DNA from: Tannerella sp. | GTDB lineage: Bacteria > Bacteroidota > Bacteroidia > Bacteroidales > Tannerellaceae | DNA: 35,087 bases | Assembly (NCBI GenBank): GCA_031272155.1 | Contig: JAISUI010000038.1 | Location: forward strand, 1-35,087 | Direction: 5' to 3' | In this document: positions 1-10,370 of the stretch, piece after piece | Layout of the letters: every line of letters begins with the position of its first letter | How positions within the stretch are numbered: the first letter of the stretch is position 1 | Notes under the pieces: model-generated | Told to the model about the DNA's origin: nothing | Seen by the model: the letters and a program-made list of their open reading frames with translations, nothing else | Database searches by the model: none | Position numbers and translations under genes: made by a program

Positions 1-134
1 GTATCCCCGTATGTATGCACAACGTCGCCGAGACGGACGTCTTCCGCCCCGCCGCGTGGAACGCTTTCGGCATGGACAAGGAAGGCGCCGACTATCGCGC
101 CTGCCAAGCCTACGGAGCGCTGTATAAAAAATAG
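1..134 (+). CDS. fucI: L-fucose isomerase, C-terminal end (5' truncated by window)
   Basis: Frame ending at TAG 132-134 encodes [43 protein letters not shown], resembling the FucI C-terminus; followed 6 bp later by fucP. Confidence 0.8.
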   Translation, partial: IPVCMHNVAETDVFRPAAWNAFGMDKEGADYRACQAYGALYKK

Positions 135-140
135 AATGTT

Positions 141-1475
141 ATGGATAAAAAAATATCATTATTTGTCAAGAACGGAAAGAATTACCTCTTTCCGTTCATT
201 CTGATTACATCGCTGTTTGCGTTGTGGGGATTTGCCAACGACATCACGAATCCGATGGTGGCGGCGTTTAAGAATATCCTGTTAATCAGTAATTTTGAGA
301 GTTCGTTAGTGCAGTTCGCCTTTTATGGAGGTTATTGTTTTATGGCTATTCCGGCGGCGCTGTTCATCCGCAAATTCAATTACAAGAACGGTATTCTTGT
401 GGGATTGGCGCTATATTCCATTGGCTGTCTGCTGTTTATTCCCGCAGGCAATGCGATGGCATTTTGGGCGTTCCTGATAGCATATTTTGTGATGACCTGC
501 GGGCTGGCGTTTCTTGAAACGACGTCCAATCCTTACATCTTGTCGTTAGGCCCGGATGAGAATGCGACGCGACGCCTTAACTTCGCGCAGGCGTTCAATC
601 CAATCGGTTCACTGACGGGAATGTTGATCGCCAAGGAGTTTATCCTTGCCCGTCTGAATCCTGCAACCGAAGCGGAACGCATTGCCATGCGCGGCACAGA
701 CCCTGATGCGCTGATGGCTATCCAGCAGCAAGACCTCGATACGGTTAGCGGCCCTTACCTGATGCTCGGTCTCGTAGTTTTGGCGTTCTTTATCGTGTTC
801 TTAATATCCAGATTGCCGAAAATAATTTCGCCTGATTCGGGCGTTTATACGGTTGGGCAGACTGTTCGTAACCTGCTGAAAAATAAGCGTTACGTATGGT
901 CGGTCGTTGCACAGACTTTCTATGTAGGCGTGCAGATTATGATCTGGACGTTCATCATCCAGTATGCCGAGAAAGAACTGGGAATGCCGAAAGCCACAGC
1001 GCAGGGCTACAACATGGTGGCGATGGCCAGTTTCGTAACAAGCCGTTTCATCTGCACTTTCCTGCTTAAATATTTCAAACCGAGCGTACTGCTGACCACT
1101 CTCGCTGCAGCGGGCGGACTGTTGGTTATTGGTTTGATATTCCTGCCCAATGCACAATACGTTGAAGGGCAGTATTTTGGCGCATATTGGGGCTTGTACT
1201 GCTTAGTAGCGGTGTCAATCTGTATGTCGCTAATGTTCCCTACCATTTACGGCATCGCCCTGAAAGGCATGGGTGACGAAGCGAAATTGGCGTCCGCAGG
1301 CTTGATTCTTGCCATCGGTGGCGGTTGCATTATGCCGCCGGCACAGGGCTGGCTGATTGATGTGGCGCATTTCGGATGGATTTCGTCTGTGCGTTTCTCG
1401 TTTGTCCTGCCGTTGATATGCTTTATCGTGATAGCCTGGTTTGGGCTGTGGGTAAAGAGGAAAAGTGAAGGATAG
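141..1475 (+). CDS. fucP: L-fucose:H+ symporter (MFS)
   Basis: 444 aa, FALWGFANDITNPM and ETTSNPYILSLGP..ATRRLNFAQAFNPIGS motifs of the FucP family; adjacent to fucI. Confidence 0.92.
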   Translation: MDKKISLFVKNGKNYLFPFILITSLFALWGFANDITNPMVAAFKNILLISNFESSLVQFAFYGGYCFMAIPAALFIRKFNYKNGILVGLALYSIGCLLFIPAGNAMAFWAFLIAYFVMTCGLAFLETTSNPYILSLGPDENATRRLNFAQAFNPIGSLTGMLIAKEFILARLNPATEAERIAMRGTDPDALMAIQQQDLDTVSGPYLMLGLVVLAFFIVFLISRLPKIISPDSGVYTVGQTVRNLLKNKRYVWSVVAQTFYVGVQIMIWTFIIQYAEKELGMPKATAQGYNMVAMASFVTSRFICTFLLKYFKPSVLLTTLAAAGGLLVIGLIFLPNAQYVEGQYFGAYWGLYCLVAVSICMSLMFPTIYGIALKGMGDEAKLASAGLILAIGGGCIMPPAQGWLIDVAHFGWISSVRFSFVLPLICFIVIAWFGLWVKRKSEG

Positions 1476-2058
1476 GCCGATTATACAGTTGCATGTACCG
1501 CATGGAGTAACGAAGGTGTTGCTCCATGCGTGCTGCGCGCCGTGTTCCGGCGCTGTCGTTGAGTGTATGCTGGACAACGGTTTGCACCCGACGGTGTTTT
1601 ATTATAATCCGAACATATATCCCCGTGAAGAATACGAAAGACGGAAAGCCGAAAGTATCCGTCTGGTGGAATCGTTGCAGTTGCCGTTCGTTGATGGCGA
1701 TTACGACTACGACGGCTGGCGCGAACAGATGATCGGGCTGGAAAAGGAGCCGGAACGGGGGCGGCGCTGTCTTTCCTGTTTCAGGATGCGATTGATGGCA
1801 ACTGCACATTATGCGCATGAAAACGGTTTTTCGGTGTTTGCAACAACCCTGGCGTCGTCCCGATGGAAAAATCTGCAGCAGATCACGGAAGCCGGCCTGT
1901 ATGCCGCTTCGCTTTTCCCCGGCGTTGCGTTCTTGACGCAAAACTGGCGCAAGGGAGGTTTGGATAAGCGGCGTAACGAACTGATCAGGGAATATCGTTT
2001 TTACAACCAAACCTATTGCGGTTGCGAATATAGTATCCGCAGGGGAAACGAGCCGTAA
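1465..2058 (+). CDS. queH: Epoxyqueuosine reductase QueH (DUF208)
   Basis: HACCAPCS motif, YYNPNIYPREEYERRK, RCLSCFRMRL, FATTLASSRWKN; GTG start overlapping fucP by 11 bp. Confidence 0.88.
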   Translation: MKDRPIIQLHVPHGVTKVLLHACCAPCSGAVVECMLDNGLHPTVFYYNPNIYPREEYERRKAESIRLVESLQLPFVDGDYDYDGWREQMIGLEKEPERGRRCLSCFRMRLMATAHYAHENGFSVFATTLASSRWKNLQQITEAGLYAASLFPGVAFLTQNWRKGGLDKRRNELIREYRFYNQTYCGCEYSIRRGNEP

Positions 2059-2100
2059 AGCCTTTATTGATAAAAAATTTCCGTTAGAGGGGAGCTCGGT

Positions 2101-3822
<1,722 letters not shown>

Positions 3823-3836
3823 TTAGACATAAATTA

Positions 3837-3866
3837 TTGTGATTTCGGAAGAAAAGCCTACCTTTG
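3837..3866 (+). promoter_or_regulatory. Bacteroidetes-type promoter for the FabK/NMO-like gene
   Basis: TTG 3837-3839, 19 bp spacer, TACCTTTG 3859-3866. Confidence 0.7.
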
Positions 3867-3900
3867 TCCGCCAAATGAATGTATCAAAGTCTTACATGAT

Positions 3901-4854
3901 ATGAACAATAGAATAACAGAATTATTAAAGATAAAATACCCAATTATCCAGGGTGGGATGGTCTGGTGCTGCGGTTGGCGGCTGGCTTCGGCGGTCAGCA
4001 ACAACGGCGGACTGGGGCTGTTGGGCGCCGGGTCAATGACGCCGGAAATATTACGTGAACATATCCGCAAATGCAAGGAAGCGACGAAACAACCTTATGG
4101 CGTGAATGTCCCTTTGCTGTATCACGAAATTGAGGGAATTATGAAAGTCATCCTTGACGAGGGCGTTCCCGTCGTATTCACCTCGGCGGGCAATCCTAAA
4201 ACATGGACGCAGACGCTGAAATCGAATGGCGTTATGGTGGTGCATGTCGTGTCGAGTTCAAAATTCGCCTGCAAGGCGGAAGATGCCGGCGTAGATGCTG
4301 TTGTGGCCGAAGGCTTTGAAGCAGGCGGGCACAATGGCCGTGAGGAAACGACCACGATGACGCTTATCCCGCAGGTACGCAGGGCGACGACATTGCCGCT
4401 GATTGCAGCGGGAGGGATTGCAACAGGCGAGGCGATACTGGCAGCGATGTGTCTTGGCGCCGATGGCGTACAGATCGGGACGCGCTTTGCCCTCTCGGAA
4501 GAAAGTTCGGCAAGCCCCGCTTTCAAACAGTTGTGCGTTTCGCTCAACGAAGGCGATACATTGCTTGCACTCAAAAAAATATCCCCGACGCGCATGGTTA
4601 AGAATGTCTTTTTTGAGCGCGTAAAGGAAGCGGAAGACAAAGGCGCTGACGTCGCGGAGCTTCAGGAACTTCTCGGTCGTGGACGGGCGAAAACAGGTAT
4701 CTTCGACGGCGATTTGGAAAACGGATTGCTTGAAATCGGGCAGATAGCTTCCGGTATCAGGCAGGTAGAACCGGTGGAAGTCATTATGAAAAGCCTCACA
4801 GAGGGATTGAACAATAAGTTGAACGTACTTAAACTCATGGATGTATGGCAATAG
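3901..4854 (+). CDS. Nitronate monooxygenase / FabK-like FMN-dependent enoyl-ACP reductase II
   Basis: KYPIIQGGMVWCCGWRLASAVSNNGGLGLLGAG, EGFEAGGHNG, LPLIAAGGIATGEAILAAMCLGADGVQIGTRF. Confidence 0.85.
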   Translation: MNNRITELLKIKYPIIQGGMVWCCGWRLASAVSNNGGLGLLGAGSMTPEILREHIRKCKEATKQPYGVNVPLLYHEIEGIMKVILDEGVPVVFTSAGNPKTWTQTLKSNGVMVVHVVSSSKFACKAEDAGVDAVVAEGFEAGGHNGREETTTMTLIPQVRRATTLPLIAAGGIATGEAILAAMCLGADGVQIGTRFALSEESSASPAFKQLCVSLNEGDTLLALKKISPTRMVKNVFFERVKEAEDKGADVAELQELLGRGRAKTGIFDGDLENGLLEIGQIASGIRQVEPVEVIMKSLTEGLNNKLNVLKLMDVWQ

Positions 4855-5366
4855 TCAGACCTCTCAGGGGATTTACGCCTGTGATCGGCAAGGATACCTT
4901 CCTGGCTGAGACGGCTGTGGTGATAGGCGATGTAGTCATTGGCGAAGGGTGCAGCATCTGGTATGGTGTCGTATTGCGCGGCGACGTTAATTCCATCCGT
5001 ATTGGGAACGGTGTCAATATACAGGATGGTTCTGTCTTGCATACTTTATATAAAAAATCCGTTGTTGAGATTGGCGATGATGTGTCCATCGGGCACAACG
5101 TCACTGTCCACGGCGCCAGGATATGCGACGGTGCGTTGATCGGGATGGGCGCTGTCGTGCTTGATCATGCTGTTATCGGAGAGGGCGCTATCGTGGCGGC
5201 CGGCTCGGTGGTGCTGAGCCATACGCAGGTAGAAGCAGGCAGCATCTATGCGGGCGTTCCTGCCAAATTCGTCAAAAAGGTAGAGCCTGAGCAGGCGCAG
5301 GAAATCAATCGAAAAATCGCACGAAACTACCATCTGTACGCTTCATGGTACACGGAAAATGAGTAA
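4845..5366 (+). CDS. Gamma carbonic anhydrase family protein (left-handed beta-helix hexapeptide repeats)
   Basis: VVIGDVVIGEGCSIWYGVVLRGDVNSIRIGNGVNIQDGSVLH..IGHNVTVHGARI; overlaps upstream CDS by 10 bp. Confidence 0.9.
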   Translation: MAIVRPLRGFTPVIGKDTFLAETAVVIGDVVIGEGCSIWYGVVLRGDVNSIRIGNGVNIQDGSVLHTLYKKSVVEIGDDVSIGHNVTVHGARICDGALIGMGAVVLDHAVIGEGAIVAAGSVVLSHTQVEAGSIYAGVPAKFVKKVEPEQAQEINRKIARNYHLYASWYTENE

Positions 5367-5381
5367 ATTGCCAATGCATTT

Positions 5382-6659
5382 TTACTCCTTAAACCGTTCG
5401 CCCCACAATTGTTGCATTCGTTCGATCAGTTTGTTTTCGGCGGGGTTGGGCTGATTGTGCCAGAGACGGGTGTGGAGGAGCTCCTGAGGCAGATAATCGA
5501 GTTTAACAAAGTTGTTTTCGTAGTCGTGCGCATACTTGTAGCCCTTGTGATAATCCAAGTCTTTCATCAGTTGGGTTGGCGCGTTGCGAAGGTGGAGTGG
5601 CACAGGCAAATCGCCTGTTTCGTTCACTAATGCAAGGGCATTTTCAACGGCCAGATAGGATGAATTGCTCTTCGGGCTACATGCCAGATAGACCGTCGCT
5701 TCGGCCAGGATGATACGTCCCTCAGGCCAGCCGATCTTCTTAAGCGCTTCAAAACAGGCATTGGCCAGCAGAAGCGCATTGGGATTGGCTAATCCGATAT
5801 CTTCGGCCGCCGAGATCAACAGCCGTCGAGCGATAAACTCCGGGTCTTCGCCGCCTGCCACCATACGCGCTAACCAATAGATGGCCGCATCGGGGTCGCT
5901 GCCGCGGATAGACTTGATAAACGCGGATATGATGTCGTAGTGCATCTCACCGCCCTTGTCGTATGCGGCCGGGTTTTCCTGGATGCGTTCCACCACCTTT
6001 GCATCGGTGATCGTGATGACTTCGTTCCCTTCTTCCGCATGGACAACCAATTCGAGGATGTTGAGCAGTTTGCGTGCGTCGCCGCCCGAATAACGCAGGA
6101 TGGCATCCGTTTCTTTCAATTCGATCTTCTTTTTTTTCAGGACAACATCTTCCGACAGGGCTTTATGGAGAAGCGTCAGCAAATCTGCTTTTTCCAGCGA
6201 TTTGAGCACATAGACCTGACATCTTGACAACAGCGGGCGAATCACTTCAAACGAAGGATTTTCCGTCGTTGCTCCAATCAGCGTAACGACACCCGTTTCC
6301 ACAGCATTGAGTAACGAGTCCTGCTGCGACTTGCTGAACCGGTGGATCTCATCAATAAACAGGATCGGCGCATGGGAAGTCTGGAACAGTGGGTTATTTT
6401 TAGCTTTGTCTATCACCTCGCGCACGTCCTTTACCCCCGAACTGATGGCGCTCAGGGTATGGAACGGACATTCGAGTTTGTTTGCAATGATCTGTGCAAG
6501 CGTAGTTTTGCCCACTCCCGGAGGCCCCCACATGATGAACGACGGGACGCGACCGGCTTCAATCATCCGGCGAAGGGCGGCATGTTCGCCTGTCAGGTGA
6601 TGTTGGCCGATGTAATCATCCAACGTCTTGGGTCTCATTCTTTCTGCTAACGGTTGCAT
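5382..6659 (-). CDS. rarA: Replication-associated recombination protein A (AAA+ ATPase)
   Basis: PLAERMRPKTLDDYIGQ, GPPGVGKTTLAQIIA, FIDEIHRFSKSQQD, GATTENPSFEV; start taken at MQPLAERM. Confidence 0.93.
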   Translation of the reverse strand: MQPLAERMRPKTLDDYIGQHHLTGEHAALRRMIEAGRVPSFIMWGPPGVGKTTLAQIIANKLECPFHTLSAISSGVKDVREVIDKAKNNPLFQTSHAPILFIDEIHRFSKSQQDSLLNAVETGVVTLIGATTENPSFEVIRPLLSRCQVYVLKSLEKADLLTLLHKALSEDVVLKKKKIELKETDAILRYSGGDARKLLNILELVVHAEEGNEVITITDAKVVERIQENPAAYDKGGEMHYDIISAFIKSIRGSDPDAAIYWLARMVAGGEDPEFIARRLLISAAEDIGLANPNALLLANACFEALKKIGWPEGRIILAEATVYLACSPKSNSSYLAVENALALVNETGDLPVPLHLRNAPTQLMKDLDYHKGYKYAHDYENNFVKLDYLPQELLHTRLWHNQPNPAENKLIERMQQLWGERFKE

Positions 6660-6724
6660 GTTTGTATATTGTGTAAACCGGTACAAAGTTAGCATTTATT
6701 TTGTAAATCACAGAAAAATATTTC

Positions 6725-9295
6725 TTAGAACGAAAATTCCATTTTCATCCGGATGCCATTGTTGGGCGTGTGAGGGTGGTTTTTGTAGGTCAGCCGCCAA
6801 ACATAATCCAGCCGTAATACTTTAAAAACATTGATCACTCCTACGCTACATTCCATATAGGGTTTGTCCATCAGATACGTGTTAGACGGGAATTTATAAA
6901 GTCCGACAGCGTCCTTCATCGGATTATTCCGGTCGCTCAGGTCGCCATACCAGCCGCGGAAGGCCACGACTTCACGCAATTGCAGGTATTTGATTAATGG
7001 AAGACGGTTGAACAGCCATCCATTCAAGAAATAAGTGACTTCCCACGACGTATAGCGGTCGTTGATAAATTCCATGGGATCCATCAGGGTATATGATTCG
7101 GGTTCGATGCTGTAGGACAGGTTGGCATTTGGGATGATTAGCATTGGGTAAGGCACTCTGTCCCACACCTTTCCTGCCTGCCCGTAAATATCTACGTATC
7201 CAAAAGGCGACATCCAGAAACGTTTGCGGATGCCGATGTCGGTGCGGTTGTAGTTATAGTCCGATCCCAGCCATCCCTTGCGTGAGGTGACGTGGCTCAA
7301 CGTCAGTACGGGAGCGTCGAGCGTAATCGGATAGCGGTAGTTTCGCGACTGGTAAAATTTCTCGTCCGGCGCCCAGCGTATCTTCAGTTCCAGTTGGGCA
7401 GAGCGGTAGGAACCTGCTGGCGTCGTAGCGCCATTGGGCAGGATTTTCTCAAACGGCACATCAGGTGTTGCCCATTCCGTCAGGTGACGCGCCAAAAGGC
7501 CGTAACCCCAGCCGTTGTAGTGTTCGTGATAGTAACTCAACTCCGCAGTTCGCATGTAGGTTATCAGGTTGTTCTTCCGCCGTTTAAGCATCATGAAAAT
7601 ATTATCGGGATTGGTGTACATGTAATGCTGCCCGATTTGGTTGATGTCGTATTTGTATTCTGCCCGCAGATAATGGAAGGGGTATTCTTTGCGGTACGTT
7701 TTTTTACGGTTGAACGAATATTCCAGCAACGCATCGCCTTTCCATGTCCTGTCGCGGGCGCCGTAGGCAAGGTAGCCATCGGCAAAGAACTGCCGGCTGA
7801 GGTTCACCGTTGTTGTTCCGCCCGCGCGGAAGCGGGTGCCTTCCAGCGAGTTGCCGCTGATGAAGGTATTGGCCGGTCCGATTTCAAACAGGCTGTTCGT
7901 TTCCGACGTCTGGGCATAGCCGTTGATGAGGACGTTTGCGACCTTTTCCGTCCAGTAAAATACGGGCATTTCCCGCAATTGCGCCATCATTTTCTCGACG
8001 GATGTTTCCTGTATTTCTTTTGTTTTTATGCGGTGTTCGCGCCAGAATATCTCCGGTTGCTTCCGGGCTTCTTCCGTTTCAATGACCGGGGCGTTTTCGT
8101 CAAATACTTCCGGCTTTTCGGGAGGCTTGAAGGAATGATGCCTGTACATGCAGACGCGGCGGGCGTACATTCCTTTGGATTTGGAGGTGATGTGAAATTC
8201 CACAACGATATCATCTTTCATTTTCAAGCGCGTCTGCTCCGCAGTCCGTTCAAAATCCTGTTCAATGCTCATGTGTCCGACATAGTTCAGGTTAATGTCT
8301 TTAGGGACATTCAATTTCATACGCTTCACGAAATAAGTGGAGTCAAGTGTGACGAACAGATGTCCCGTGAATCCAAACGATTCCGAGTTGAACGGCACGA
8401 ACCCCAGGTCGGCGCACCGTTCGTTGCCAATCATCACCGTATCCAGCAGATAATATTTATAGAAACTGGGGCCGAAGGTTGCCAACGGACTGACAAAACG
8501 CTGGAGAAACAGCGGTATATTGTTCTGGAAAATATCTACTTCTTTAAAAACTTCATCAAGGAATTGCGTGACGCCGTCTTCAGAAATAATTTCTATCAAT
8601 CCGGCGCGTTTGTAGCCTTCAATCACCCGTTTTTCGGAGTGGGGCGAACGGCGATAGTAGGTTGTCCCGATGATTTCTTCATTATATAGCGGAAGGATGG
8701 GTTTGCCCGTAATGGCCGAAGTGTCAATGTAGTCAAAAATAAAATCCGCCCGTTTATAAACCCAGTTCTTACGCGCTTCCGTTTCGTTGAAATCATTTTT
8801 GGCAAATGATTTCTGTTCGTATGTCTCATAACTGAAATAATCCTGTAGTCGCGGATTGTGCAGTTCGCGACGTTCAATCACTTTTTCCACAAATTCCACG
8901 GCTGGGTTTCCTTTCCGGCTGTATTTTTCTTTCCCCGGCCTGACTACTACATCCTGCAACTCGTACGCGATCGGTTGAAGATAGATATTCACGTTGTTCA
9001 TGCCCTTCGCCTGCAACGGCAGGAAATAATCCCTGTAACCCAGCATGGATACACCCAGCGTCGCGCTGTCCGACACCGCTTTCAGTGAGAAATAACCTTC
9101 CATATTGGTTGTAGTGCCAATCGTCGTCCCTTTCAGAAAGACCGACACTGCCGGTAAAGCCTCATTTGTCAATGAATCCCTGATATATCCTTCTGCCTGA
9201 ATGGTATGTTGCTGTGCATTAAGCCATGACGCATGGCCTGCCATCCATATATATAATAGTATGTATATACCTCTTTTCAGTCTTTTCCAATTCAT
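6725..9295 (-). CDS. DUF5686 / carboxypeptidase-regulatory-like domain outer-membrane protein
   Basis: Signal-like N-terminus, CarboxypepD_reg-like region (GYIRDSLTNEALPAVSVFLKGTTIGTTTNMEGYFSLK), long DUF5686-like body ending in aromatic beta-barrel-like MKMEFSF. Confidence 0.8.
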   Translation of the reverse strand: MNWKRLKRGIYILLYIWMAGHASWLNAQQHTIQAEGYIRDSLTNEALPAVSVFLKGTTIGTTTNMEGYFSLKAVSDSATLGVSMLGYRDYFLPLQAKGMNNVNIYLQPIAYELQDVVVRPGKEKYSRKGNPAVEFVEKVIERRELHNPRLQDYFSYETYEQKSFAKNDFNETEARKNWVYKRADFIFDYIDTSAITGKPILPLYNEEIIGTTYYRRSPHSEKRVIEGYKRAGLIEIISEDGVTQFLDEVFKEVDIFQNNIPLFLQRFVSPLATFGPSFYKYYLLDTVMIGNERCADLGFVPFNSESFGFTGHLFVTLDSTYFVKRMKLNVPKDINLNYVGHMSIEQDFERTAEQTRLKMKDDIVVEFHITSKSKGMYARRVCMYRHHSFKPPEKPEVFDENAPVIETEEARKQPEIFWREHRIKTKEIQETSVEKMMAQLREMPVFYWTEKVANVLINGYAQTSETNSLFEIGPANTFISGNSLEGTRFRAGGTTTVNLSRQFFADGYLAYGARDRTWKGDALLEYSFNRKKTYRKEYPFHYLRAEYKYDINQIGQHYMYTNPDNIFMMLKRRKNNLITYMRTAELSYYHEHYNGWGYGLLARHLTEWATPDVPFEKILPNGATTPAGSYRSAQLELKIRWAPDEKFYQSRNYRYPITLDAPVLTLSHVTSRKGWLGSDYNYNRTDIGIRKRFWMSPFGYVDIYGQAGKVWDRVPYPMLIIPNANLSYSIEPESYTLMDPMEFINDRYTSWEVTYFLNGWLFNRLPLIKYLQLREVVAFRGWYGDLSDRNNPMKDAVGLYKFPSNTYLMDKPYMECSVGVINVFKVLRLDYVWRLTYKNHPHTPNNGIRMKMEFSF

Positions 9296-9406
9296 ATCAT
9301 CCATAAAATCTTGCAAAAGTCGGATTAATTTTCCAGATAACAAAGACTTTTGCGTATTTTAGAATTGAATAAAAGAATGTAGAATATTAACAAACAAACG
9401 TATCAT

Positions 9407-9447
9407 ACGAAAACAAAACGGCCCAAACAATTAAGTTTAAGCCGTTT
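9407..9447 (-). terminator. Rho-independent-type terminator downstream of tRNA-Gly
   Basis: Minus strand AAACGGC...GCCGTTT stem (9447-9416) followed by TTGTTTT. Confidence 0.65.
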
Positions 9448-9456
9448 ATAAGAATG

Positions 9457-9529
9457 AGCGGTAGGCGAGGCTCGAACTCGTGACCCTCAGCTTGGGAAGC
9501 TGATGCTCTACCAACTGAGCTACTACCGC
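9457..9529 (-). tRNA. tRNA-Gly (anticodon CCC)
   Basis: Minus strand cloverleaf GCGGTAG-TA-GCTC..GAGC-A-TCAGC-TTCCCAA-GCTGA-GGGTC-ACGAG-TTCGAGC-CTCGC-CTACCGC-T, 73 nt; anticodon at 9496-9494. Confidence 0.95.
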
Positions 9530-9541
9530 AATTTCATCGTG

Positions 9542-9549
9542 CAAAAGTA
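9542..9549 (-). promoter_or_regulatory. -7 box (TACTTTTG) for tRNA-Gly
   Basis: Minus strand TACTTTTG 13 bp upstream of tRNA 5' end; no clear -33 TTG. Confidence 0.5.
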
Positions 9550-9571
9550 CACAATTCTTTCCTGTTTTTTG

Positions 9572-9579
9572 TACTTTTG
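9572..9579 (+). promoter_or_regulatory. -7 box (TACTTTTG) for argB
   Basis: TACTTTTG 17 bp upstream of argB ATG; no clear -33 TTG. Confidence 0.5.
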
Positions 9580-9596
9580 TCGAAAAATTTTGATGC

Positions 9597-10364
9597 ATGG
9601 AACAACTTACATTAATAAAAGTTGGTGGAAAGATCGTAGAAGAGGAACAGGAACTGGATCGGCTACTGTCTGATTTTTCGGCCATTAATGGTTATAAAAT
9701 ATTGGTGCACGGCGGTGGGCGGTTAGCCACTCAATTAGCCTCTGCACTGGGTGTCGAAAGCCGGATGGTGGACGGCCGACGTATCACGGACGCGGAAACG
9801 CTGAAAATCGTCACGATGGTTTATGCCGGGTGGGTGAATAAAATGATTGTCGCTCGTTTGCAGGCGCTGAAAATCAATGCAATTGGTTTGACAGGCGCAG
9901 ATATGAACGTGATTCGCTCGGTAAAACGGCCTGTTCGGGAGATTGATTACGGGTTTGTCGGCGATGTGGAGAAAGTGGATTATGAACTGCTGACCATGCT
10001 CCTGCAACGGAATATCGTGCCGGTCTTGTCGCCCCTGACACACGACAAACAGGGAAATCTGCTGAATACAAATGCCGATACGATTGCCGGCGAAGTAGCC
10101 AAAGCCTTGGCCGGCACATTTGAGGTGACGTTGGTGTATTGTTTTGAAAAGAGTGGAGTGTTGAGGGATGAACAGGATGAAGACAGTGTTATTCCGATAA
10201 TTGACATGGCATTGTTTCAAAAATATCAGTCCGAAGGCGTTATTAGTGGCGGAATGATTCCCAAATTAGAGAATGCGTTTCAGGCGATTGATGCCGGCGT
10301 GAAACGAGTGATTATCACTAAAGCGTCTGAAATAGGGAGCGGCAGAGGAACGCTTGTCCAATAA
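9597..10364 (+). CDS. argB: Acetylglutamate (or succinylglutamate) kinase
   Basis: LIKVGGKIVEEE, LVHGGGRLATQLASALG, GLTGADMN, ISGGMIPKLENAFQAIDAGVKRVIIT; amino-acid kinase fold. Confidence 0.93.
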   Translation: MEQLTLIKVGGKIVEEEQELDRLLSDFSAINGYKILVHGGGRLATQLASALGVESRMVDGRRITDAETLKIVTMVYAGWVNKMIVARLQALKINAIGLTGADMNVIRSVKRPVREIDYGFVGDVEKVDYELLTMLLQRNIVPVLSPLTHDKQGNLLNTNADTIAGEVAKALAGTFEVTLVYCFEKSGVLRDEQDEDSVIPIIDMALFQKYQSEGVISGGMIPKLENAFQAIDAGVKRVIITKASEIGSGRGTLVQ

Positions 10365-10370
10365 CTGTGT

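Noticed and set aside
7292-8689. 465-aa plus-strand ORF antisense to the DUF5686 gene
   Set aside because: Lies wholly inside a well-supported CDS on the other strand; composition (His/Phe/Arg/Val rich, no recognisable motif) is typical of antisense read-through of codon-biased coding DNA
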